Positions 1 to 7,900 of a DNA stretch of 64,000 nucleotides are shown in pieces; position 1 is the first letter of the stretch, and each line of letters begins with the position of its first letter. The notes under the pieces were generated by a model that saw nothing but the letters and a program-made list of their open reading frames with translations, did no database searches and had not been told where the DNA came from. The DNA is from a bacterium (GTDB taxonomy: Bacteria; Acidobacteriota; Thermoanaerobaculia; Multivoradales; JAHEKO01). The stretch is taken from the NCBI GenBank assembly GCA_024224155.1, contig JAAENP010000385.1, positions 1 to 64,000 on the forward strand. Direction: 5' to 3'. Made by a program: the position numbers and the translations under genes.

Positions 1-126
1 GGCCAGCCCGCCAGGCCCGAGTCCATCGCCAAGCTCAAGACCTTCGCCAACGAGTGGGTCAAGTACTTCAACAACGCCACCGACGGTAACGGCAGCGTCA
101 GCATCAAGCTGAAAGAGCGCAAATAG
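1..126 (+). CDS. C-terminal fragment of an unidentified protein
   Basis: An open frame runs from the window edge to TAG at 124-126 and encodes 41 residues rich in Lys, Asn and Ser, ending in LKERK. I do not recognise the family. The position directly upstream of dnaB is where rplI (ribosomal protein bL9) sits in many bacteria, but these residues do not look like a bL9 C-terminus. The composition suits a soluble or exported domain end. Only 79 bases separate it from dnaB, and that gap carries a promoter-like sequence, so the two genes need not be co-transcribed. Confidence 0.5.
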   Translation, partial: GQPARPESIAKLKTFANEWVKYFNNATDGNGSVSIKLKERK

Positions 127-140
127 GGTCTCCGAAGCTG

Positions 141-169
141 CTGCCACCGGAGGCGTTTTGGCATAGAAT
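141..169 (+). promoter_or_regulatory. Candidate sigma-70 promoter of dnaB
   Basis: CTGCCA (4 of 6 matches to TTGACA) and TAGAAT (5 of 6 matches to TATAAT) are separated by exactly 17 bases. The -10 ends 36 bases before the dnaB ATG. Confidence 0.45.
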
Positions 170-205
170 CAACGCCCCGCAGAACGTTGGTTCTGGCTTT
201 CGCCG

Positions 206-1564
206 ATGATCGAGCCGCTCGAAAAAACCGCCTCTTTGCCGCACAGTGAAGAGTCGGAGCGGGCGGTTCTCGGCGGAGTGCTCCTGGACCCCGGCGTTTT
301 TCCGTCGCTCTCGGGCCGCTTGGTCGCTGAAGACTTCTTCGCCGAGCGCAACCGGCTCATCTTCGAGGCCATGCTCGATGTCCAGGACAACGAGTCCGCG
401 ATCGACATGCGCACCCTCCAGGCGCAGCTCGAGCAGCGCAAACAGCTCGACAAGGTCGGCGGGGTCGCCTATCTGGCGAGTCTCGATCTCGAGCTGCCTG
501 ACCTGGGCCGGCTCGACGCCTATATCGAGATCGTCAAGGAGCGCTCGGTGCGGCGGCGCCTGATCGCGGCCTGTGGTGACATCACCCGCAACTGTCTCGA
601 CGGCGGATTAGTGGCTCAGGAGGCGCTCGGCAAGGCCGAGCAGGCGATTCTGGGACTGGGGGAGGACGCCATTCAGAAGGGCTTCGTGCCCCTGTCGCGG
701 ATCTTCAAAGAAACCCTGGCCGACCTCGAAGAGCGTCCGACTTCGGGCCTGGTGGGGCTCTCCACCGGCTTCACGGACTTGGACGACATGACCAAGGGCC
801 TGGTGGCCGCCAACCTGATCATCGTCGCCGGCCGGCCGGGCATGGGAAAGACCAGCCTGGCTCTGAACATCGCCGAGCACGTCGCCATCCGTGAGAACAA
901 GGCGGTCGGCGTGTTCTCGCTCGAGATGAGCCAGCACGAGCTGGCGCTCAGGGTGATCTCGGCGGAGTCGGATGTTCCGTTCGGGCCCCTGCGCTCGGGC
1001 CATCTCTCGCAAAGGCAGTGGAACAAGGTGGTCGAGACCGTGCGCACCGTTTCGGCGGCCCCACTGTTCATCGACGACTCGGCCAACCCGACCCTGCTCG
1101 AGATCGCCTCCAAAGCCAGGAGGCTGAAGGCGGAGCAGGACCTGGGAATGATCGTGGTCGACTACCTTCAGCTCATGCAGGCCGGGGGTCGCTACGAGAA
1201 CCGCAACCTCGAGATCTCGGCCATCACCCGCGGCCTCAAGCAGCTCGCCAAAGAGATCAACGTGCCGGTGATGGCGCTGTCCCAGCTTTCCAGAAATCCG
1301 GAGCGGCGGGGGAGCGACCGACGGCCGCAGCTTTCGGACCTGCGCGAGTCCGGATCGATCGAGCAAGACGCCGACCTGGTGACTTTCATCTACCGCGACG
1401 AGGTCTACAACCCCGACACCGAGGACCCGGGCATCGCCGAGCTCATCGTCTCCAAGCACCGTAACGGCGAGACCGGCACCATTCGGCTGGTCTTCTTCGG
1501 TGAGAACACCCGCTTCCGCAACCTCGCTCGTCACGCCGACGCGCAGGCCCCGCCGCCGTTCTAG
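206..1564 (+). CDS. dnaB: Replicative DNA helicase DnaB
   Basis: This 452-residue protein has the normal length and layout of the hexameric replicative helicase that unwinds DNA ahead of the polymerase. An N-terminal DnaB domain (about residues 12-115) carries the primase-interacting helical fold. It is followed by a RecA-like C-terminal domain with Walker A GRPGMGKTS (209-217), the Walker B region ending in VVDYLQLM, and the DnaB-type stretch ALSQLSRNPERR. No intein interrupts the P-loop. ATG at 206 gives the expected N-terminus. A promoter-like element lies just upstream. The mlaE-like gene follows 25 bases after the stop, so some readthrough into the lipid-transport genes is possible. Confidence 0.97.
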   Translation: MIEPLEKTASLPHSEESERAVLGGVLLDPGVFPSLSGRLVAEDFFAERNRLIFEAMLDVQDNESAIDMRTLQAQLEQRKQLDKVGGVAYLASLDLELPDLGRLDAYIEIVKERSVRRRLIAACGDITRNCLDGGLVAQEALGKAEQAILGLGEDAIQKGFVPLSRIFKETLADLEERPTSGLVGLSTGFTDLDDMTKGLVAANLIIVAGRPGMGKTSLALNIAEHVAIRENKAVGVFSLEMSQHELALRVISAESDVPFGPLRSGHLSQRQWNKVVETVRTVSAAPLFIDDSANPTLLEIASKARRLKAEQDLGMIVVDYLQLMQAGGRYENRNLEISAITRGLKQLAKEINVPVMALSQLSRNPERRGSDRRPQLSDLRESGSIEQDADLVTFIYRDEVYNPDTEDPGIAELIVSKHRNGETGTIRLVFFGENTRFRNLARHADAQAPPPF

Positions 1565-1589
1565 TCGACAGGCCGGCGGTTTCTCATCG

Positions 1590-2342
1590 ATGAGCTGGGC
1601 TCCACTCGAGGGCTTCTTTCGCGAAGTCGGCCGCTTTGGCCAGGTCTTCTGGAGGGTTCTCGCCTGGACGCCGCGTCGGCCCTACGACGTTCGAGAGCTT
1701 TTTCGACAGATGGTTCGGGTGGGCGTCGACTCCTTGCCCGTGGTCGTCCTGACGGCCATGTTCACCGGCATGGTGATGGCGCTTCAGACGTTCAGCGTGC
1801 TGGCGCGTTTCGGAGCCGAGCGCTACGTGGGCTCACTGGTCTCGCTGTCCATGGTTCGAGAGCTCGCCGCGGTCTTGAGCGGCCTGGTGATCGCCGGCCG
1901 GGCGGGCTCGGCGATGGGCGCCGAGCTGGGCACTATGCGGGTCACCGAGCAGATCGACGCCCTCGAGGTGATGGCGACCAATCCGGTGCATTACCTGGTC
2001 GTGCCGCGAGTCTGGGCCAGCACCATCATGCTGCCACTGCTCGTGCTGCTGGCCGACGGCCTGGGGATCTACGGCGGCTACCTGGTGGCGGTCGTGCTGA
2101 TGGACGCGAACCCGGTCGCCCACATGGACAACACCTTCCGCTTCATGGAGATCTCCGATCTGACCTCCGGTTTGATCAAGGCCGCGGTCTTCGGAATGCT
2201 GATCGCCGTCATCGGCTGCCAGCAGGGTTTGCACACCCGGGGCGGAGCGGAAGGGGTTGGGCGCTCGACGACCCGATCGGTCGTCATCGCCAGTGTCGCG
2301 ATCCTGATCTCGGACTTCTTTCTCACCAAGATGCTCTTCTGA
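1590..2342 (+). CDS. mlaE: MlaE-like permease of an MCE lipid ABC transporter
   Basis: This is the inner-membrane permease of an Mla-type ABC transporter that moves phospholipids between the two membranes. The 250-residue hydrophobic protein carries the family signature around ELGTMRVTEQIDAL, with about five or six membrane segments and a C-terminus of LISDFFLTKMLF. The open frame extends further upstream into dnaB, but ATG at 1590 (MSWAPLEGFF) gives the usual MlaE length and avoids the overlap. The ATPase gene begins 4 bases after the stop, so the two are translationally close. Gene order here is permease, ATPase, MCE, whereas proteobacterial mla operons are usually ATPase, permease, MCE. 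Confidence 0.93.
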   Translation: MSWAPLEGFFREVGRFGQVFWRVLAWTPRRPYDVRELFRQMVRVGVDSLPVVVLTAMFTGMVMALQTFSVLARFGAERYVGSLVSLSMVRELAAVLSGLVIAGRAGSAMGAELGTMRVTEQIDALEVMATNPVHYLVVPRVWASTIMLPLLVLLADGLGIYGGYLVAVVLMDANPVAHMDNTFRFMEISDLTSGLIKAAVFGMLIAVIGCQQGLHTRGGAEGVGRSTTRSVVIASVAILISDFFLTKMLF

Positions 2343-2346
2343 AGCC

Positions 2347-3096
2347 ATGACGGAGAAAGCGAACATCGTCCGCATGCGGGCCGTGAGCAAGTCCTTCGGA
2401 GCCAAGACGGTGCTGAACGGCGTAGACCTGGACGTCCCGCGCGGACAGTCCACCGTCATCATCGGTGGCTCCGGAACGGGCAAGAGCGTCCTCCTCAAGC
2501 ACATGATCGGCCTGCTCGAGCCAGATTCGGGGACCGTCGAAGTGGACGGCGTCGAGCTGGCTTCGATGGGCAATCGCGAACTGACGCGATTCCGGGCCCG
2601 TTTCGGAATGGCTTTTCAAGAGGGCGCCCTCTTCGATTCCATGAGCGTGCGTCGGAACGTCGAGTTCCCGCTGGTGCGGCTGGGCATCGGCAGCGAGTCC
2701 GAGCGCCGCGAGCGGGTTCGAGAATGCCTGGAGCTGGTGCAGCTCGCGGGAACGGAGGCCAAGATGCCCTCGCAGCTCTCGGGCGGCATGCGCCGCAGGG
2801 TCGGCTTCGCAAGGGCGATCGCTCACCGGCCCGACGTCCTGCTGTTTGATGAGCCGACTACCGGCCTCGATCCGGTGACCAAGGACGTCATCGACGAGTT
2901 GATCGTCGAGCTCAGAGAGAACCTCGGAGCGACCGTGGTGACGATCACGCACGACATGGAGAGCGTCTTTCGGATCGGGGACTGGATCGGAATGCTCGAC
3001 GAAGGCGAGATCATCGCGTGGGGCACGCCGGCCGAGTTCAAAGCTCTCCCGGATCCTAGGGTAAGGGCCTTCCTCGGCAGGACCGGCGGAGGCTAG
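2347..3096 (+). CDS. mlaF: MlaF-like ATPase of an MCE lipid ABC transporter
   Basis: This 249-residue ABC ATPase should power the permease encoded just upstream. Walker A is GGSGTGKSVL (about 39-48), the signature is LSGGMRRRVGFARAI, Walker B is VLLFDEPTTGLDP, and the switch histidine sits in TITHDM. The methionine-containing signature (GGMRRR instead of GGQQQR) is typical of the MlaF/TtgA2 subfamily. The gene sits 4 bases after mlaE and 9 bases before the MCE gene, so the three form one operon. Confidence 0.94.
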   Translation: MTEKANIVRMRAVSKSFGAKTVLNGVDLDVPRGQSTVIIGGSGTGKSVLLKHMIGLLEPDSGTVEVDGVELASMGNRELTRFRARFGMAFQEGALFDSMSVRRNVEFPLVRLGIGSESERRERVRECLELVQLAGTEAKMPSQLSGGMRRRVGFARAIAHRPDVLLFDEPTTGLDPVTKDVIDELIVELRENLGATVVTITHDMESVFRIGDWIGMLDEGEIIAWGTPAEFKALPDPRVRAFLGRTGGG

Positions 3097-3105
3097 GAGA
3101 AAGCA

Positions 3106-4566
3106 ATGTCGAACACAGTCAAGATCGGTATCTTCCTGGCCGCCGCCCTCGTGCTGCTGGGCTACTTCATTCTCAAGATCGAGGACCTCCGCCTGTTCAC
3201 GGGTGAGTCGCGGGTTGTCGAGGCTTCGTTCGGTACGGTCGCGGGCCTGGACGACAAGGCGGCGGTGCGGGTGGCGGGGGTCCGGGTTGGTCGGGTCGAC
3301 GGGATCCGGCTGGCCGACGACCGCGCCTACGTGGCGCTCTTGCTGGAGCGCCCGGTGGAGCTGCGCCAGGGAGCTACCGCGGCGATCTCGAACATGGGGC
3401 TCCTCGGCGACAAGTACGTCGAGCTCGATCCGGGGCCGGTGTCGGCGTCGCCGTTGCCGGAAGGCGCGATTCTGGTGGGCTCCACTCCGATCGGTATCGA
3501 CGAGGCCATGGCGCGCTTCAACAGCATCGGCATCTCACTCGACGAAGCCTTGACGGCGATGGATCCGGCGGAGTCGGGCGAGACCGTGCGCAATCTGCTG
3601 GCGTCGCTCGAAGTCACTGCCGAGACCATCCGATCGGTGGTCGAGTCCAACCAGAACCAGGTTGCGGGCACGATGCAGAACTTCGAGCGCTTCAGCGCGG
3701 TGCTTGCCGAGGAGCTGCCCAGGATCTCCGAGCAAACCTCTCAAGTGATCGCGAAGTTCGAGCAGATTCTCGAGGAGAATCGTGGCGACGCCCGGCTTTC
3801 GATCGAGCAGCTGGCCTCGGCAACCGAAACGCTCAGAAAGTCACTCGAGCACTTCGAGACGATCTCGAGCCAGATCGCGAGCGGCGAGGGCACGGTGGGG
3901 AAACTCCTCAACGACGAGACGGCCCACGATCAGCTGGTCGATACGCTGGCGAGCGTCGAATCCGGCGTCGGCCAACTCACCGAGTCGCTCGGCCGCGTGA
4001 AGAGGCTGAGGCTCGATCTCGGGTTCGAGGGCTACTACCTGGACGAGTTTGAGGATTCCCGCTCGGAATTCGGCCTCAAGCTCGACCCCCAGAGCGAGAG
4101 CAACCGCTTCTACCAGGTTTCGATCGTCGACGATCCCCGGGGCCGGGTGAGAACCGAGACTCTGGAAACGACGGCGACCGGCCCGGGCGGGGAGGTGGAG
4201 ACCTCGACAGTGCGAACCGTCAAGACCGAGGACGACACGTCACTTTCGGCACAGGTCGGCTTCGGCTTGGGGCAGGCTCGGTTCCGGGCCGGCCTGATCG
4301 AATCCACCGCGGGAGCGGGTCTCGATTTCGATCTCTTCGGTGATCGGCTGCTACTTTCCCTCGATACGTTCGATTTCAGCAGGGAAGATGATCTCAATCC
4401 GCGGATGCGTCTGACCGGGCGCTGGCGGCTCCATCGCAAGGCCTACATCGTCGGAGGTCTCGACGATTTCCTGGAGAGCGACCGGGATTCTGTGTTCCTC
4501 GGCGCCGGCATTCGCTGGACGGACGACGACTTGAAGTACCTGCTGGGCTCGCTGCCGCGGAACTAG
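3106..4566 (+). CDS. mlaD: MlaD-like MCE protein with a probable C-terminal outer-membrane beta-barrel
   Basis: This 486-residue protein has an N-terminal membrane anchor (about 5-24) and one MCE/MlaD domain (about 35-115, including VAGVRVGRVDGI and GDKYVELDPG). A long helical region follows (about 130-300), and then roughly 180 residues of alternating hydrophobic and polar strands (about 303-486) with turns such as LDPQSESNRF and FSREDDLNPRMRL. Short MlaD proteins lack that last part. The layout matches the trans-envelope MlaD described in the diderm Firmicute Veillonella parvula, in which the anchor, MCE ring, helical tunnel and outer-membrane barrel are one chain. That would explain the absence of separate mlaA, mlaB and mlaC genes here. 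An AGGAGAA ribosome site precedes ATG 3106. The barrel assignment is inferred from the strand pattern. Confidence 0.88.
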   Translation: MSNTVKIGIFLAAALVLLGYFILKIEDLRLFTGESRVVEASFGTVAGLDDKAAVRVAGVRVGRVDGIRLADDRAYVALLLERPVELRQGATAAISNMGLLGDKYVELDPGPVSASPLPEGAILVGSTPIGIDEAMARFNSIGISLDEALTAMDPAESGETVRNLLASLEVTAETIRSVVESNQNQVAGTMQNFERFSAVLAEELPRISEQTSQVIAKFEQILEENRGDARLSIEQLASATETLRKSLEHFETISSQIASGEGTVGKLLNDETAHDQLVDTLASVESGVGQLTESLGRVKRLRLDLGFEGYYLDEFEDSRSEFGLKLDPQSESNRFYQVSIVDDPRGRVRTETLETTATGPGGEVETSTVRTVKTEDDTSLSAQVGFGLGQARFRAGLIESTAGAGLDFDLFGDRLLLSLDTFDFSREDDLNPRMRLTGRWRLHRKAYIVGGLDDFLESDRDSVFLGAGIRWTDDDLKYLLGSLPRN

Positions 4567-4857
4567 GAGAGGCTTCAAGGGGTGCCGGTCGCTGCCCTAC
4601 CGGTCGGGAGACCTCTCGGCCTATGCGATCCGGCGGGCTCGTCGGGGGCTCGCCGCAAGCGCTCGGCAATCCGCTACGACTACCACCAGCGGTTTGCGCG
4701 CCGCGGCGCGCAGCCGAGGGCCTGGCACCGGCAGGCCGAGATGCCCGAGGCGTCCCCTGGACGGGTGCGCTGCCGATCGGCTGCCGAAGCGCCAGGAAGA
4801 TCGGGGTTCCCTCCGTTGGGCCGAGCGCCGTCGACGGTCGAGACGGAGGGGCGACCA
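4567..4857. other. Structured intergenic region between convergent mlaD and purC
   Basis: The 291 bases hold no convincing gene. Short frames exist on both strands, but none has a ribosome site or a recognisable product. The region is rich in symmetry: a perfect 18-base palindrome at 4695-4712 (TGCGCGCCG and its complement), GCCGATCGGC near 4771, CCGTCGACGG at 4828-4837, and an outer inverted repeat at 4809-4850. It could be a dispersed GC-rich repeat or a two-way transcription barrier. Confidence 0.5.
4809..4850. terminator. Candidate hairpin between convergent operons
   Basis: CCCTCCGT (4809-4816) pairs perfectly with ACGGAGGG (4843-4850). The 26-base loop contains the self-complementary CCGTCGACGG. 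It lies 8 bases beyond the purC stop in that gene's direction. There is no T-tract on either strand, so it is at best a weak or Rho-assisted terminator. Confidence 0.35.
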
Positions 4858-5760
4858 CTACAACTCGGGGTCGCGGCCGGTGATTCGCCGAAAGGCTTCG
4901 ATATAGCGTTCGAGCGTGCCCTGCACGACGCTCTCGGGCAGCTCCGGCGGCTCGGACTCATGATCCCAGCCGCTATCGTCGAGCCAGTTGCGCACGTACT
5001 GCTTGTCGAAGGAGACCGGCTCTTCGCCCGGCGTCCAGGCGCTCGCCTCCCAGAAACGTGAGGAATCCGGGGTCAGGACCTCGTCGATGAGAAGAAGCTC
5101 GCCGTCGATCATGCCGAATTCGAACTTCGTATCGGCGAGCAATAGGCCGGCTCGCTCGAGGACCGCGGTGCCGGCCGAGAAGATCTCGAGCGTGCGATCT
5201 TGGAGCGTCGCGGCGAGATCCGCCCCGACCGCGTCCGCCATGATTTCGAACGAGACGTTCACGTCGTGGCCGGTCTCGGCCTTGGTCGCGGGAGTGAAGA
5301 TCGGCTCGGGCAACCGCCCGGCTCTCTTCAGTCCCTTCGGTAGCTCGACCCCGCAGACCGATCCGTCCTCGGTGTATTCACGGTAGCCGCTGCCAGCTAG
5401 ATAGCCGCGGGCGACGCACTCGAAGGGGACGACCTCGGCCTTACGAACCAGCACCGAACGTCCCTGCAGGAGCCCGCGGTGAGCGGCAAACTGCGCGGGG
5501 AAGTCGGAAGCTTCGCTCGCCAGAACGTGGTTTGGCACCCGCGCGCGGAAGGTGTCGAACCAGAAGTTGGCCAGCTGATTGAGGATCTTGCCCTTGCCCG
5601 GGATCGCCGGGCGCAGAACGTGATCGTAGGCCGAGATCCGGTCGCACGCGACCAGGAGCAGAGTGTCACCCAGGTCGTAGATATCGCGCACCTTTCCGCG
5701 CTGGGGTGCAGCCAGGCCCTCGAGCCTGGTTTCGCGAACGGCCGCCGGTACTTGGGTCAA
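4858..5760 (-). CDS. purC: SAICAR synthetase (phosphoribosylaminoimidazole-succinocarboxamide synthase)
   Basis: This enzyme joins aspartate to CAIR with ATP in de novo purine synthesis. Conserved blocks are QRGKVRDIYDLGD, CDRISAYDHVL, PGKGKILNQLANFWF, FECVARGYLAGSGYREY and LADTKFEFG. At about 300 residues it resembles the longer, yeast Ade1-like form rather than the roughly 240-residue E. coli form. The frame stays open upstream, but that part overlaps the neighbouring gene. A TTG at 5760, one base after the neighbour's TGA and about 9 bases after GAGG, puts the start directly before TQVPAAVRETRLEGL. The start is therefore probably TTG and translationally coupled. Confidence 0.94.
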   Translation of the reverse strand: MTQVPAAVRETRLEGLAAPQRGKVRDIYDLGDTLLLVACDRISAYDHVLRPAIPGKGKILNQLANFWFDTFRARVPNHVLASEASDFPAQFAAHRGLLQGRSVLVRKAEVVPFECVARGYLAGSGYREYTEDGSVCGVELPKGLKRAGRLPEPIFTPATKAETGHDVNVSFEIMADAVGADLAATLQDRTLEIFSAGTAVLERAGLLLADTKFEFGMIDGELLLIDEVLTPDSSRFWEASAWTPGEEPVSFDKQYVRNWLDDSGWDHESEPPELPESVVQGTLERYIEAFRRITGRDPEL

Positions 5761-5761
5761 G

Positions 5762-7798
5762 TCAGAAGACCTCGAAGGGTTGAAGCTCCGCCTGCGGTGG
5801 CTGCGGTACCGTCTTGTACTGAGCCGAAAGCGCATCGAGCAGGTTGGACGCCAGGGGCGGTTTGAGATCCTTTGTGGACCAGTGTTCGGCGTCGACGATC
5901 TCGAAAACGACGACGTCGCCGAGGCCCTTGAGCCGAGCGGCACCGAGTTGGCGGATCCCCATTCCAACCGGCCCGACGCCGTCGTCGACCTCACAGACTA
6001 CATAGCTGATGAGCTTCTCCTGGTGGGTACCGGTCATGCGAATCAGGTCTTCGTTGTTCGACACTTCGGTGATGAATGGACTGGTGGCGGCGATCCCCTC
6101 GTTGATCAGTACTCCGGAAGCGTTGATCGAGGCGTGGAACTGGCCTTGCTGAAGGGGGCTGTCAGCGCGATAGGAGCGCCTGGTGGTCACCGGCGCGAAA
6201 AACCTGTCGACTTCGACCGCCGAGTAGCCGGAGCTGAGCAGAAGGGCCTTGGTGTCGTCGAGATCGTGGGTCGACTTACCGCTCACCAGCCTGGTGAGCT
6301 CCACGATTCCGTGACCGAAGAACTCGTAGTGGTGGCTGGTGCCGGTGCCTTGAATCGGCAGCAGCCGGTACGGACCGTAGTTCAACGCGATCCGGAGGCC
6401 CCGGTCGAACGGGAAGTCGTCTTCCAGAACTTGCCGGTAGAAACGCTGCAGCCTGATCGCGGCGGCGAGCAGAAGAGTGGGGTGGCGCCCGGAGTAGAGG
6501 GCTCCATCGCCGAGGTACTTCTCGAGCTGCAGCTTGTGAGCTCGGGCCAGTCGGTCGACGCGACTCTGGAAGCCGAAGATCTGGCGAAACGAGGCGTCCT
6601 GCTCGGCGCCTCCCGAGCGGCGAATCATGGAGACGATCGCCGAGAAGTCGGTGATGTCGTAGATGAGGCCGAAGCGTCTCACCAAGGGATCGACCACCCA
6701 CGCGGAAAGAAAGTCCATGGGTCGAGTGGAGTACGACAGCATGACTTCCTTCGTCGGAGAGCGCCGGCCTCGGAGCGTGGCAGCCGGACAGTGCAGGATC
6801 CCGTCTCTCTCCACGACCGGGACGACGAAGCGCCGCAGGCCGGCCAGAAGCTCGAACTCCTTCAGGCGCCGCAGAAGGCTCTCCCAGACTTCGACCTGTT
6901 CGAGGCTGAGCCCCTTCTTGGGGCTGTAGCGCGGCCGCTCCGAAAGAAACCGGACGTACCCCGGTCGTATCAGGAGGTTCCAGGGATTGGCGATCTCTCC
7001 GAGACCGAGAAAGCTCCGCACCAGATTGCGCAGGTCCGCATCCGTTTCGAGCTGCTCGACATGCCAGTTCGACATGGCCTCGAACCGGGTTCGAAAATCG
7101 CCGGCATCGACACCCACATAACCCTGCAGGTAGTCGGCCAGCTCCCTTAGATCCGGGCTGATGTGATCCTCGGTGAATATCAGGACGTTGTCGCGCATGC
7201 GCTCGAGGACCTTGGGGAATAGGTTCTCTTCCGCTTGGTCGAGCTCTTCGGCAACCTGCTGCGCGATGTCATAGGTCTCTTCGAGAATTCGATCCAAAAA
7301 CCGATTGAAGATGTGGTATTTGATCTTCGAGCCGTATTTCTTGCCGATCTTGGAGTCCATCTCCAGCAGGCGCCGAGGGGCCTCCTTGAGCACGCGCGAG
7401 ATCGCGATCGAGTGATAGAGCCAAAAGACGCTCTGGTAGTTGCGACCGAAGCTCGAACGGATGGAGTTGAAAAGCGCCGACCGGAGGAGGCCGCGGTAGC
7501 CCTTCCAGGCCGCCTCGCGCTTGCGCAGGCCGAGCTCCGCGCCCCTCGCCATCGCCGCCTCGACCTCGATCTCGGCTCGAACCGCTCGCTCGAGCTCAGA
7601 TCGCAGCTCCTTGCCCCTGCGAGTCTGCAGCACGGGGAAGCCCATGACCGGCGTCGCCTCCTCGTCCTCCAGGAAGATCCTCTGGGGAAACGGGAGGTCG
7701 CCGCCCTCCTCTCCCAGCAGCAAGCGGAAATCGTCAGGGCCGGGCAGGAGAAACGTACGGCTGGCGAGGAACAGACGCTCGAGGTCGGTGGTGCTCAT
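5762..7798 (-). CDS. Large protein with a class III nucleotidyl-cyclase-like domain
   Basis: This 678-residue soluble protein has an N-terminal half (1-360), mostly helical and charged, that I do not recognise. A domain at about 378-510 matches the class III adenylyl/guanylyl cyclase fold. It has YDITDFS (metal Asp D381), LEKYLGDGALYSG (metal Asp D431, preceded by K427), GLRIALNYGPYRLL and GHGIVELTRLVSG. In the last block the usual Asn-x-x-x-Arg pair is not preserved (E500, R503), so activity is uncertain. A C-terminal region (about 580-650) includes a PilZ-sized stretch that I cannot assign. No membrane segment or signal peptide is visible. It is probably co-transcribed with purC. A nucleotide-sensing or cyclic-nucleotide role is inference only. 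Confidence 0.75.
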   Translation of the reverse strand: MSTTDLERLFLASRTFLLPGPDDFRLLLGEEGGDLPFPQRIFLEDEEATPVMGFPVLQTRRGKELRSELERAVRAEIEVEAAMARGAELGLRKREAAWKGYRGLLRSALFNSIRSSFGRNYQSVFWLYHSIAISRVLKEAPRRLLEMDSKIGKKYGSKIKYHIFNRFLDRILEETYDIAQQVAEELDQAEENLFPKVLERMRDNVLIFTEDHISPDLRELADYLQGYVGVDAGDFRTRFEAMSNWHVEQLETDADLRNLVRSFLGLGEIANPWNLLIRPGYVRFLSERPRYSPKKGLSLEQVEVWESLLRRLKEFELLAGLRRFVVPVVERDGILHCPAATLRGRRSPTKEVMLSYSTRPMDFLSAWVVDPLVRRFGLIYDITDFSAIVSMIRRSGGAEQDASFRQIFGFQSRVDRLARAHKLQLEKYLGDGALYSGRHPTLLLAAAIRLQRFYRQVLEDDFPFDRGLRIALNYGPYRLLPIQGTGTSHHYEFFGHGIVELTRLVSGKSTHDLDDTKALLLSSGYSAVEVDRFFAPVTTRRSYRADSPLQQGQFHASINASGVLINEGIAATSPFITEVSNNEDLIRMTGTHQEKLISYVVCEVDDGVGPVGMGIRQLGAARLKGLGDVVVFEIVDAEHWSTKDLKPPLASNLLDALSAQYKTVPQPPQAELQPFEVF

Positions 7799-7859
7799 GA
7801 GTCCTGTGGGACGAACTCTATAACGCCCGCGGCATGGCCGTCTGGAGCTCCACCGTGGC

Positions 7860-7868
7860 TGCTAGACT
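7860..7868 (+). promoter_or_regulatory. Extended -10-like element upstream of pepA
   Basis: TGCTAGACT matches the extended -10 pattern TG-n-TAnnnT. It lies 32 bases before the aminopeptidase ATG. The same pattern recurs upstream of several other genes in this window. Confidence 0.45.
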
Positions 7869-7900
7869 TACCCGAAACCGGTGAGGAGATCAGGCGACCG

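Noticed and set aside
1-126. Ribosomal protein bL9 C-terminus
   Set aside because: The position fits, but the residues do not resemble the bL9 C-terminal domain.
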